Positions 1 to 7,020 of a DNA stretch of 17,906 bases are shown piece after piece. Each line of letters opens with the position of its first letter. Positions within the stretch are counted from its first letter, which is position 1. The stretch comes from Phycisphaerae bacterium (GTDB lineage Bacteria > Planctomycetota > Phycisphaerae > Phycisphaerales > SM1A02), in NCBI GenBank assembly GCA_030432455.1, contig JAUIHC010000008.1, positions 1-17,906 on the forward strand, written 5' to 3'. A program made the translations under genes and the position numbers. Under the pieces are notes generated by a model. The model had not been told where the DNA came from. It searched no databases and saw only the letters and a list, made by a program, of their open reading frames with translations.

Positions 1-185
1 GCGAAGTCTGCCAATGCGCCTCGGATCTCTCGGGTGACGGCCGTACCGACGGCGCCGACCTGGGGCTGCTGCTGGCGTCCTTCGGCTCATGCTCGGGATA
101 CTGCCTCGCCGACATCGACGGCGACGGCCAGGTCTCCGGAGCCGATCTCGGCCTGATCCTGGCGGGATGGGGCCCCTGCGACTGA
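1..185 (+). CDS. C-terminal end of a secreted dockerin-type protein (5' end outside window)
   Basis: Only the last 60 codons are present, read in frame from base 3 to the TGA at 183-185. They form two calcium-loop units: the first begins DLSGDGRTDGADLG and ends in SFGSC, the second begins DIDGDGQVSGADLG and ends in GWGPCD. The alternating Asp/Asn/Gly positions are those of EF-hand-like dockerin loops, and the two Cys after each unit match the tails of the proteins at 10530-12821 and 13036-14799. I know this tail as a common C-terminal module of secreted Phycisphaerae proteins (NCBI uses the name GC-type dockerin). Its partner and role are not established to my knowledge; a sorting, anchoring or docking role is inferred. 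The upstream part of the protein, and so its activity, cannot be seen. Confidence 0.85.
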   Translation, partial: EVCQCASDLSGDGRTDGADLGLLLASFGSCSGYCLADIDGDGQVSGADLGLILAGWGPCD

Positions 186-288
186 AGGACGGTCCGGGGG
201 CCTCCGCGAACTCGATGGCGTGCTCGACGATCGACCGAATCCGCGAAGATGTGCGGAGTTTCACCCACCCTCGTCGTCGAGTCGCCTC

Positions 289-1467
289 ATGTCGCTGCCC
301 ATCGTCGCCGTCGCCATCCCACTTCTGCTGACGCCGTCGCAGGACGCGTCCGCGCCTCCGCCGGACCCGCCTGTCATCCACGCCGACTGGGAACTCGTCG
401 CGGTCGCGCCCGAGAGCGACTTCGAGGCGTGCGGCGTCGCCGACTTCGATCGGGACGGCGACCTCGACATCGCGTCTGGCGATGCGTGGTACGCGGCTCC
501 GGACTGGACGCGGCACGAGATCGGTCTGGTGCGAAGCGTCGGTGGCTACCGAGTGGACTTCGCGGATCTGCCGGTCGATGTCGATGGCGACGGGTGGATC
601 GATCTGGTCTCGTGCAGCTGGCACGATCGCGGTGTCTTCTGGCGACGGAACCCCGGCGAGGCGGGCGGCGCCTGGAAGATGACCGTCGTCGATCAACCCG
701 GCAACCTTCCCGGCAACATGGAGACCGCGATCCTCGCCGACATCGACGGCGACGGCACCCCGGACATCCTGCCCGACATCGCCGACAAGGTCGTGTGGTA
801 CGCGGTCGAGGATGGCCGGCTGGTCCGCCACGAGGTGGACACCGCTCGCGGCGGGCACGGCATCGGACTCGGCGACATCGACGGCGACGGCCGAGCCGAT
901 CTCCTCGGCCCGGACGGCTGGTGGCGAGCCCCCGAGGATCGCCGGACCGGCGACTGGCACTTCCATCCGGAGTGGTCCCTCGGGGCCGCCGGGATCCGGA
1001 TCATCGTCCGCGACGCCGACGGGGACGGAGATGCGGATCTCGTCTGGGGCATGGGGCACGACTACGGCATCGCGTGGCTGGAGCAGGGTCGCGCCGCGGA
1101 CGGCACCCGCACCTGGACGCGGCACGACATCGAGCGGACGTGGTCGCAGGCCCACGGGCTCGTCGAGGCCGACCTCGACGGCGACGGCCGGGTCGAGATC
1201 GTCACCGGGAAGCGGCGCTACGCCCACAACGGCCACGATCCGGGCGGCGAGGACGATCTGATCGTCTGCACCTACGAGTGGGATGCCGCGACCGGGCGAT
1301 TCATCCGCGAAGTCCTCTCGAGCGGCGGTCGGGTCGGGGCCGGGCAGTATCCGGTGGTCGTGGATCTGGATGCGGACGGCGATCTCGACGTCGTCCTTCC
1401 CGGAAAGTCGGGATTGTGGGCGCTTCGACGGCGAAACCACACCTCATTCGTGCCCGCCGATTCCTGA
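289..1467 (+). CDS. Secreted FG-GAP/VCBS repeat protein
   Basis: The product is 392 residues. A hydrophobic N-terminus (about residues 3-14, then SQDASA) looks like a cleavable export signal, so I chose the ATG at 289. An in-frame GTG at 220 would add a 23-residue Arg/Pro-rich extension and cannot be excluded; neither start has a clear ribosome binding site. Seven D-x-D-x-D-G-D/W-x-D-(I/L)-type loops are visible near residues 50-63, 96-108, 149-161, 194-206, 239-252, 292-305 and 357-370. This spacing is that of FG-GAP/VCBS repeats, which fold as calcium-binding beta-propeller blades in extracellular proteins. No catalytic domain and no dockerin tail are visible. It follows the dockerin-type gene by about 100 bases and precedes the carbonic anhydrase by 82 bases on the same strand. 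Its ligand is unknown. Confidence 0.85.
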   Translation: MSLPIVAVAIPLLLTPSQDASAPPPDPPVIHADWELVAVAPESDFEACGVADFDRDGDLDIASGDAWYAAPDWTRHEIGLVRSVGGYRVDFADLPVDVDGDGWIDLVSCSWHDRGVFWRRNPGEAGGAWKMTVVDQPGNLPGNMETAILADIDGDGTPDILPDIADKVVWYAVEDGRLVRHEVDTARGGHGIGLGDIDGDGRADLLGPDGWWRAPEDRRTGDWHFHPEWSLGAAGIRIIVRDADGDGDADLVWGMGHDYGIAWLEQGRAADGTRTWTRHDIERTWSQAHGLVEADLDGDGRVEIVTGKRRYAHNGHDPGGEDDLIVCTYEWDAATGRFIREVLSSGGRVGAGQYPVVVDLDADGDLDVVLPGKSGLWALRRRNHTSFVPADS

Positions 1468-1549
1468 AATCAAGTACCACTGCGGGCCGGGACGCCACGG
1501 TCGTCCCCCATTTCCCCGACGCAGACGCGTCCACCGAAAGGTCTCCATC

Positions 1550-2269
1550 GTGAACCGCCCCCTCCGCATCCCCGCTCGTCTGCTCCCGGCCCTGCTGCTC
1601 ACCGTCGCCGCCGCGGGGTGCGCCAATCAGGGCGGCACGACGGGCGGTCGGCAGACCGCCGGCTGGGACCGGCCCTCCACCCCCGACGCCTCCCTGGCCG
1701 AACTGAAGCGGGGCAACGCCCGCTACCTCGCGGGCGAGTTCGAATCCGACCACACCGCCATCGATCGCACCGCCCTCGCCGCAGGCCAGACTCCGTGGGC
1801 GGCGGTCCTTCGCTGCGCCGACTCGCGGGTGTCTCCCGAGATCCTCTTCGACACCGAGAAGGGGGAGCTCTTCATCTGCGCCGTGGCGGGCAACCTCGCC
1901 ACCGAGTCGCTCATCGCGAGCATGGAGTACGCGGTCCTCAACCTCGAGACGAATCTCATCGTGGTCTGCGGCCACTCCAACTGCGGCGCGATCGAGGCCA
2001 CGATCGCCTATCAGGCCGACCCCGACGCCCTTCCCGGCAACCTCCCCGCCCTCATCCGCGAGGTCGGCACCGAGTGCACCGACGGGCTGACGCCGGGAGA
2101 CACCGACGACCTCGCGACCGCCATCCGCTGCAACGCGATCCGCGGCGCCCGACGCATGGTCGAGAAGTCACCGGTGATCGGTGAACTCGTCGCGTCGGGC
2201 AAGGTGAAGGTCGTGGCTGCGGTGCTCGACCTCTCCACCGGCACGGTGGACTTCATCGACGCCGGCTGA
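1550..2269 (+). CDS. Beta-class carbonic anhydrase with a lipoprotein-type signal peptide
   Basis: This 239-residue protein should interconvert CO2 and bicarbonate. The beta-class zinc site is complete: C89 and the catalytic D91/R93 pair in CADSRV, then H142 and C145 in GHSNCGA. The AGN of residues 113-115 and the region that follows also fit the family. The start is a GTG at 1550 with GAAAGG about 8 bases upstream. It gives an Arg-containing n-region, a hydrophobic core (LLPALLLTVAAAG) and C24, so the product is probably a lipid-anchored or otherwise exported protein. The lipobox (A-A-G-C) is weaker than the usual L-x-G-C, so simple secretion is an alternative. Most bacterial beta enzymes are cytoplasmic, which makes this one notable. 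The same frame is open upstream to 1283, but that part overlaps the FG-GAP gene and is not needed. Confidence 0.93.
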   Translation: MNRPLRIPARLLPALLLTVAAAGCANQGGTTGGRQTAGWDRPSTPDASLAELKRGNARYLAGEFESDHTAIDRTALAAGQTPWAAVLRCADSRVSPEILFDTEKGELFICAVAGNLATESLIASMEYAVLNLETNLIVVCGHSNCGAIEATIAYQADPDALPGNLPALIREVGTECTDGLTPGDTDDLATAIRCNAIRGARRMVEKSPVIGELVASGKVKVVAAVLDLSTGTVDFIDAG

Positions 2270-2303
2270 GGACTCACCCCCGGTCGCCACCCGTCCGCCA
2301 CGA

Positions 2304-2340
2304 CCGCTGCCGCCTTCTCCCCGTGAGGAGGCGGCAGCGG
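2304..2340. terminator. Bidirectional 16-bp hairpin terminator between convergent genes
   Basis: An almost perfect inverted repeat begins CCGCTGCCGCC on the left and ends GGCGGCAGCGG on the right. It pairs 16 positions (one T-G wobble) around a 5-base loop at 2320-2324. It lies between the stop of the carbonic anhydrase (2269) and the stop of the opposing gene (2348), so it can end transcripts from both sides. The right flank is only moderately T-rich (GTTCTCTC) and the left flank has no T run, so intrinsic termination is better supported rightwards. Confidence 0.75.
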
Positions 2341-2347
2341 CGTTCTC

Positions 2348-4321
2348 TCAGCCGAGCTCCCCGCGAAGGGACGCCGCCTTGGCCTGCAGATCGGCGTCGC
2401 CGTGTTCGCCGGTGGACTTCACGACCGCGTCCGCGAGCCATCGCGCGTCGTCGAGCCGCCCGCCCTTGGCCAGCCGACGGACGAGCGTCTGAAACTCGAC
2501 GAGACCATGCTGGTGAAGGGCGGGCTGGCGGACCGTGCCGTCCACGAGCCGCGCGGTCGCCCGTCGCCAGGCCGCATGGGTGGGGCCCTGCGGCGCGACA
2601 TCGAGTTCGAGCGTCGCCGCGAAGCAGAGGTCGAAGAGCAATGCGGCTTCACGATCGGTGAGCCTGCCCCCGCCGCCGCCCTCGGGAATGCCGCGAGCCG
2701 CTCGACGGTTCTCGGGGGCAAGGCGTTCGCACTGGCGTGAGAGCACGTCGCGAAGCCCCCACGCGGCGAGTCCGGGATCGGCCCCCTGACGGGTCATGAG
2801 CGAAAGCTGCCTGGCGAGGTCTCGGACATGGCGTTCGCGGGCCCGCAGGTCGGCATCCGCCGGGACCAACGCCTCGTCGAGTCGTTCCACCACGGCGGTG
2901 AACGCGGCCGGATGCCCGCCGAGCGCCTTCGCGGCATCACGCATCACCCGCTGAGAGTCGCGGACACCACGCCGACCGTCGGCCTCCTTCGCCACCGCCT
3001 CGGCGAGGAGGCACCACGCCTCGAAGTGCCGCGGGCATCGCTCGGTCGCGTCACGCAGGAACTCGATGCGGTCCTCGCCCTCGACGAGTCGCGACATCTG
3101 CACCAGGATCTCCGCCGCGAGAAACGCCTCCGCATCGCTCTGTGCTTCCTGCATGAGCGGCACGAGCCACGCGCGGCGGGCGGCGAGGTCGCTCCAGACG
3201 ATCTGGATGCCCGAGTGTCGTCCGCTCTCGGCCCAGCCCGAGATGTCGTTGTTGATGCTCCAGCGGTGCGGCTCCTTCTGCCAGAGGAACGCGCAGTGTC
3301 CGGGCTGGCCGACCGGCATCGCGGGCACGCCGAACGCCTGACTCATCGAGGTGCCGAATCGCGAGATCGCGCCGCAGACGCCGCCGTATTCCAGCATGAT
3401 CGCAAGCGTCATCGGCTTGCCGTCGTAGAAGCGACGCCCCTCCTGCACGCTCACCCCGTCCTTGTTGAACAGGTTGTACGAGAGCATGTGCGCGCCGTCG
3501 CCGACCTTGTCGCGGCGACGGAGCTCGTCCTTGATGTTCGCCCGCGCCCAGACGAGGTCCTCGTCGCTCGACCAACTGCCCACGACGTACCGGAGTTCCC
3601 AGGTGGAGAGATCGCGGAAGGTCGCGTAGAGAAGCCCCTGCGCGTCCCACTCGAGATACGACTTCCATCGCGCGACAGGATCGATCTCGCTGTCGTCGGC
3701 CATCCACCGCACCGGCTCCGACCAGCAGAGCGCGACCGCGATCGCCAACCGACGCGGCAGGCCGCCTTCGCGGACGAGACCGTCGAGATCGGCATCGAGG
3801 ATCCGGCAGAAGACGTCCAGCGACTCGCCCCACGACCCGGCGTCGATGTCGCCCGAGCCGAGGAAGGCACCGAGCACCTCCTCGTCGGTCAGGATCCACT
3901 CGAGCGACGCCCGTCGCTCGGGGAGCGTCCACGACTCCTCGAGTCCGATGCCCGAGATCTCCCGCAGGCTCCCCGGGCCGAGCCGCGAGAGCAAGGTCCA
4001 CTGCAACGACGCCAGCCGCCCCGCGGGCGACTTCAGGAACCGCAGGAACGCCCGGGTCGAGGTCCCCGTCAGCTCGGACCGCAGGGCGTCGCCGAGCGCG
4101 ATCTCGTATCCCTCGAGATCACCGGACTCGATCGCCGCGACGACACCCTCGCGAAGCCCCGACACGGTCAGCGGCACCGGCGTCTCGTCGAGCGGCGCGG
4201 CGACCAGCGCACCAGGCGTCGATGCGACGGCCATGGCCGGCGATGACGAACCGAGCACGGTCGCGAGGGTCAGGATGCCGATGGCGGGCGCGGAGACGAA
4301 CCGGGGGAGACGAGTGCGCAT
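2348..4321 (-). CDS. Secreted transglutaminase-like protein with helical repeat tail
   Basis: The product is 657 residues. A signal peptide (MRTRLPRF, hydrophobic core to about residue 25, SSPAMA) supports the ATG at 4321 over the longer open frame, which reaches 4492 and would overlap the upstream gene. Residues about 305-365 contain GGVCGA (C316), GQPGHCAFLW (H342) and INNDISGW (N357, N358, D359). The order Cys, His, Asp/Asn is that of the papain-like transglutaminase fold, used by bacteria for proteolysis or amide-bond chemistry. This assignment is by motif only. The remainder is helical and Leu/Ala-rich: residues 60-300 resemble no family I recognise, and 395-450 and 600-657 look TPR-like (for example RHFEAWCLLAEAV). 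The gene lies 68 bases after the oxidoreductase on the same strand, so co-transcription is possible. A role in the envelope or outside the cell is inferred from the signal peptide. Confidence 0.7.
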   Translation of the reverse strand: MRTRLPRFVSAPAIGILTLATVLGSSSPAMAVASTPGALVAAPLDETPVPLTVSGLREGVVAAIESGDLEGYEIALGDALRSELTGTSTRAFLRFLKSPAGRLASLQWTLLSRLGPGSLREISGIGLEESWTLPERRASLEWILTDEEVLGAFLGSGDIDAGSWGESLDVFCRILDADLDGLVREGGLPRRLAIAVALCWSEPVRWMADDSEIDPVARWKSYLEWDAQGLLYATFRDLSTWELRYVVGSWSSDEDLVWARANIKDELRRRDKVGDGAHMLSYNLFNKDGVSVQEGRRFYDGKPMTLAIMLEYGGVCGAISRFGTSMSQAFGVPAMPVGQPGHCAFLWQKEPHRWSINNDISGWAESGRHSGIQIVWSDLAARRAWLVPLMQEAQSDAEAFLAAEILVQMSRLVEGEDRIEFLRDATERCPRHFEAWCLLAEAVAKEADGRRGVRDSQRVMRDAAKALGGHPAAFTAVVERLDEALVPADADLRARERHVRDLARQLSLMTRQGADPGLAAWGLRDVLSRQCERLAPENRRAARGIPEGGGGGRLTDREAALLFDLCFAATLELDVAPQGPTHAAWRRATARLVDGTVRQPALHQHGLVEFQTLVRRLAKGGRLDDARWLADAVVKSTGEHGDADLQAKAASLRGELG

Positions 4322-4389
4322 GTCGGAACGATACGAGCCGCGGGCCTCGGAACCAAACGGCCGCCCCACCGTTCCTCGCCGCCCCCCCG

Positions 4390-5796
4390 CTACCCCACCG
4401 CGGGCGGGGCGAAGCCGTCGCGGTACGCGCGGCGGACGATGGTCGCCGTCGCCTCCTCGTGGTTGGTGAAGGCGTTCTCGGCCCGGCTCCACGCGAGCTC
4501 CTCGTTAGGGAACCGCGCCGCCTTGCAGGCGAGCAGCGCCGGCTCGGTGATCCGGACGCCGTCCTTGAATGGCGTCCGGAGCTCGACGTCCTTGCCGAGG
4601 ATGTTGTCCACCCACGCGTGCCAGTGGTTGATGCCGGGGAACTCGGGCAGCCCCGGCATCTCGAGCCCCGGGGTCATGACGCCATCCCGCCAGATCTCGA
4701 GGTCGCCGCCCGCGGTCAGGGCGAGCACGCCTCCTTCGCACTGGACGACCGTCATGTTCGAGTCCTTCCACGACCCCGGGGGCAGGCCCAGCGCCGCCCG
4801 CGACGGGGTCTGACCGCTGTCGGAGTAGTGCAGCGGGAAGAACCGGTTGGCGAAGTTCGGCGAGTCGACCGCGTAGGTGACCGTCGAGAGGCACGGGTAG
4901 GTGTGAAACTCGTTCGACGGCGTCGGCGCGTGGGTCTTGACCGCGACCGGAGACTGGAGCTCGTCGTAGCCGAACAGGATGACATCGAGGACGTGCACGC
5001 CCCAGTCGCCGAGCCCGCCGGTGCCGTAGTCCCACCACGACCGCCACTTCACCGGCAGCATCTCGTCGCGGTACGGGACCTCGGCGCACGGGCCGAGCCA
5101 CAGGTCGTAGTCGATGTGCGCGGGCGGCGTGCTCGGCTCGTGCAGGATCCGGTCGTAGTTGAAGTACGCCCCCTTGTTCGGCGACCCGGTCCACGCGTAG
5201 CCCGCGATGGCGGGGCCGAGGACGCCGCTGCGGAGGATCTCGACCGCGGCGCGGCGCCCCGGGTAGGCCATCCGCTGGTTGCCGACCTGGGTGACGAGCC
5301 CGGGGCGGGCGTCCATCGCGCGGTCGATCATCGAGAGTTCCTCGAGCTGCTGCACGAGGGGCTTCTGGCCGTAGCAGTGCTTGCCCGCCGCGAGGGCCGA
5401 GAGCATGATCGGGGCATGGGTGTGGTCGGGCGTCGAGACGATGACCGCGTCGAACGAGTCTCCATGCGTCGCGAACGCCTCGCGATAGTCGCGACAGGTG
5501 AACGCGTCGGGATGCCGTTCCGTCGCCTTGTCGATCGCCTGCGAATCGACATCGCAGAGTCCGACGATCTCGACCGCGGGATGACCGGCGACCTGCTTGC
5601 GATCGACGCTGCCGATGGTGCCGACCACGCCGATGCAGAGGACGTTCACCCGCGAGTTGGCCGCCACCCGGCGACCGCGCGGAGAGGTCGCCGCAAGCAG
5701 CGACGACGACACGCCCCCGAGGCCCGCAAGCCCCGCCACCCCGGCGAATCCGGCGGATCGGGAGACGAAGTCACGACGGTTGAGATGATGCGGCAT
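4390..5796 (-). CDS. Gfo/Idh/MocA-family oxidoreductase with Tat signal
   Basis: The product is 468 residues. It opens with a twin-arginine signal (NRRDFVSRSAG at 6-16, then an Ala/Gly-rich hydrophobic stretch to about 36), so it is probably exported folded. An N-terminal Rossmann half follows, with IGVVGTIGSV (55-64) as the dinucleotide loop, CDVD at 81-84 after the second strand, VSTPDHTHAP (120-129) and GQKP (143-146). The Lys of QKP corresponds to the EKP lysine of the family. The C-terminal alpha/beta domain includes a GGLGDWGVHVLD motif. Members oxidise or reduce sugars, inositols or related compounds with NAD(P)H; the substrate here cannot be told. Tat-exported members are very numerous in Planctomycetota. 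The gene stops with TAG at 4390 and ends 68 bases before the transglutaminase-like gene starts. No good promoter or Shine-Dalgarno sequence was found upstream of 5796. Confidence 0.93.
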   Translation of the reverse strand: MPHHLNRRDFVSRSAGFAGVAGLAGLGGVSSSLLAATSPRGRRVAANSRVNVLCIGVVGTIGSVDRKQVAGHPAVEIVGLCDVDSQAIDKATERHPDAFTCRDYREAFATHGDSFDAVIVSTPDHTHAPIMLSALAAGKHCYGQKPLVQQLEELSMIDRAMDARPGLVTQVGNQRMAYPGRRAAVEILRSGVLGPAIAGYAWTGSPNKGAYFNYDRILHEPSTPPAHIDYDLWLGPCAEVPYRDEMLPVKWRSWWDYGTGGLGDWGVHVLDVILFGYDELQSPVAVKTHAPTPSNEFHTYPCLSTVTYAVDSPNFANRFFPLHYSDSGQTPSRAALGLPPGSWKDSNMTVVQCEGGVLALTAGGDLEIWRDGVMTPGLEMPGLPEFPGINHWHAWVDNILGKDVELRTPFKDGVRITEPALLACKAARFPNEELAWSRAENAFTNHEEATATIVRRAYRDGFAPPAVG

Positions 5797-5888
5797 GGAG
5801 AGGTCTCGCGGGAAGATGGAAGACGAACGATCGACGAGTCGCGGACGGCCCGAGAAGGGTCAGCCCGAACGGCGGCCGGGGAGCGACC

Positions 5889-5924
5889 TTGGGAGGGACG
5901 CCCGGAGGGACGCCCGGAGCGACG
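5889..5924. repeat. 12-bp tandem repeat, three imperfect copies
   Basis: The units are TTGGGAGGGACG, CCCGGAGGGACG and CCCGGAGCGACG, lying head to tail at 5889-5900, 5901-5912 and 5913-5924. Copies 2 and 3 differ at one base; copy 1 differs from copy 2 at three. The array lies about 100 bases upstream of the oxidoreductase start. The length is a multiple of three, but no gene is supported across it. Confidence 0.7.
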
Positions 5925-6032
5925 CCCCCCGCCTGATTTCCAGAATACGCGAGGGCGTCGGCGCCTTGCCCGCACGCAGCCCGGCGACGGCTTCAAGCTG
6001 GTCTGCCCGCCGAATCCTGATCCACCTGCTAG

Positions 6033-6072
6033 GAGAGTCCCGACGGGCCGCAATTCGGCCCAGGAGACTCTC
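6033..6072. repeat. Two-tier hairpin before the IS3 OrfA remnant
   Basis: The outer arms GAGAGTC (6033-6039) and GACTCTC (6066-6072) are perfect complements. Inside them GGGCCG (6045-6050) and CGGCCC (6056-6061) pair around a CAATT loop. It ends four bases before the ATG of the transposase remnant at 6077. It could be a terminal inverted repeat or leader structure of the degenerate element, or an unrelated terminator-like hairpin; no T run follows on either strand. Confidence 0.6.
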
Positions 6073-6076
6073 GAAG

Positions 6077-6200
6077 ATGACGCGAAGCAGACACCATCCC
6101 GAACAGATCGTGAACACGCTCCGCGAGGGGGGGACGCCATGCTCGCGGCCGGCCGGACCGTCGCCCAGGTCGTCCAGGCGCTCGGGGACAGCGAGGCCAT
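6077..6200 (+). pseudogene. Frameshifted remnant of IS3-family OrfA (HTH_Tnp_1 type)
   Basis: From the ATG at 6077 one frame reads MTRSRHHPEQIVNTLREG. After a run of seven G (6127-6133) the similarity continues one base out of frame as DAMLAAGRTVAQVVQALG, then DSEA. Together these match the helix-turn-helix start of IS3-family OrfA proteins, which typically read R-x-S-P-E-Q-I-V-x-K-L-R-E-A-D-x-M-L-A-x-G-K-x-V-A-x-V. One inserted G explains the shift. Recognisable similarity stops around 6200, before the W-R-x-x-Y-G-G segment, and no OrfB with a DDE domain follows. It is therefore a dead fragment of about 41 codons that marks an old insertion next to the tRNA island. Confidence 0.75.
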
Positions 6201-6272
6201 GCGTGACTCCCAACGCGAGCCCACGCTTCTCGGCACGGTCGTCGCTCGCGACGGTGTCACCAGCGGTCCGGC

Positions 6273-6749
6273 TTACCGCGTCTCGTCGTGGAGCGCCTCG
6301 AGTTCCGCGATCGCTTCGAGGTCCTTCGGGCGTCCGGCCGCACGCTTCAGTCGAATGAGCGCTCCGAGCGAGACCACCAGACACGGTTGCCCGAACAGCG
6401 AGAGCTCGATGGATTCCGACCGCAGACTCTCGTACGTCCCGCCGCCCGCGATCTCGCCGAGCAGGTTGAGCGGTCCCCCGGTCGTGTCGATCGTGAAGTT
6501 CATGCCCGCCCGGAGTGTGGCCTCGTCCAGCACGAACGGAAGTCCAGGTGGCGCTCCGCGAAGGGTCGGGGAGAGCCCCTGGAGGGCCTTGGCGAGCCGT
6601 GCCAGATTCTCGGGATCCCGGTCGTAGACACAATCGACATCGAAAGTCACCCGCGCCGCGCCGTGTGCGATACCGGCCATGCCGCCCACGAGAATGAACC
6701 GCACGCCGCCCTCCGAGAGCGCGGACAGCAGTGCAGGGAGATCAGTCAT
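6273..6749 (-). CDS. Nucleotidyltransferase-fold protein (AbiEii/DUF6036-like), module A
   Basis: The product is 158 residues. The N-terminus carries a minimal nucleotidyltransferase signature: VGGMAGIAHG (21-30) for the G-G/S loop and the metal-binding pair D37-x-D39 in FDVD. A later LKRAAGRPKDL (134-144) matches the K-x-x-A-G-R-x-K-D element of AbiEii-like and DUF6036-type proteins. Members transfer nucleotides, sometimes onto tRNA, and several act as toxins; which applies here is unknown. The ATG at 6749 overlaps the stop of the 56-residue gene upstream in the arrangement ATGACTGA, so the two are translationally coupled. An in-frame extension to 6821 would cover most of the upstream gene and is rejected. 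The next sequence downstream is the IS3 remnant. Confidence 0.75.
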   Translation of the reverse strand: MTDLPALLSALSEGGVRFILVGGMAGIAHGAARVTFDVDCVYDRDPENLARLAKALQGLSPTLRGAPPGLPFVLDEATLRAGMNFTIDTTGGPLNLLGEIAGGGTYESLRSESIELSLFGQPCLVVSLGALIRLKRAAGRPKDLEAIAELEALHDETR

Positions 6750-6912
6750 GCCGCGGCCGATGCTGAGAAGCCGAGGCGGCGCCACGCATCGCTTCCACAG
6801 CGACCTGCATCCGCATGACATCCCGCAGACGCTGCTCCGGGGTCAGGCGAAGTCGCGACCGAAGCAAGGTGACATCGACGTCCCGCCGGTACGCGGCGAT
6901 GACCGCGTCCAT
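6742..6912 (-). CDS. Small partner protein of module A nucleotidyltransferase
   Basis: The product is 56 residues and begins MDAVIAAYRRDVDVTLLRSR. The pattern V-I-x-x-Y-x-R-D-V-D-x-T-L-L-R-x-x-L-x-L-T-P-E-Q-R is one I know from small uncharacterised proteins found directly upstream of nucleotidyltransferase genes in many bacteria. It is helical, charged and has no signal peptide, so it should be cytosolic. I chose the ATG at 6912 because GAGG lies 8 bases upstream; an upstream in-frame ATG at 6954 has no such site. The stop overlaps the start of the nucleotidyltransferase by 8 bases. A regulator or antitoxin role is inferred from gene arrangement only. Confidence 0.7.
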   Translation of the reverse strand: MDAVIAAYRRDVDVTLLRSRLRLTPEQRLRDVMRMQVAVEAMRGAASASQHRPRHD

Positions 6913-7020
6913 GGAATTCGCCTCACGGGGCGAGATGGCGTCCGAGTCGGGCATACAGCAGGAGTCCGCGACACGAATCGACGCCCGCGGAGGCAATCGC
7001 ATCCGTTCGGCGTCGATGAA

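Larger units (their letters stand above)
5797..6272. other. 476-base gene-poor stretch with repeats, hairpin and IS remnant
   Basis: No intact gene is supported here, although several frames stay open because of the high GC content. The segment must hold the promoter of the oxidoreductase that reads left from 5796. A TATTCT on the minus strand (5943-5948) is the only -10-like site I saw, and it lacks a -35 partner. The stretch also contains a short 12-bp tandem array (5889-5924), a long hairpin (6033-6072) and a decayed IS3-type OrfA start (6077-6200), each listed separately. It looks like scar sequence left by an old insertion. Confidence 0.6.

Noticed and set aside
89..331. A possible small gene of 80 codons
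   Set aside because: It overlaps the dockerin tail and the start of the FG-GAP gene in another frame and is Arg/Pro-rich without any motif.
2828..4246. A 472-residue open frame on the plus strand
   Set aside because: It is antisense to the transglutaminase-like gene, which has a signal peptide and motifs; this frame has neither.
5889..5924. Short tandem units considered as the start of a CRISPR array
   Set aside because: The units are 12 bases, contiguous and without spacers, and no cas gene is in the window.
4222..6627. An 801-residue open frame on the plus strand
   Set aside because: It runs antisense through the transglutaminase signal region and the oxidoreductase. It has Arg/Pro-rich low-complexity composition typical of GC-rich shadow frames and no motif, apart from the short IS3 OrfA segment that it crosses by chance.
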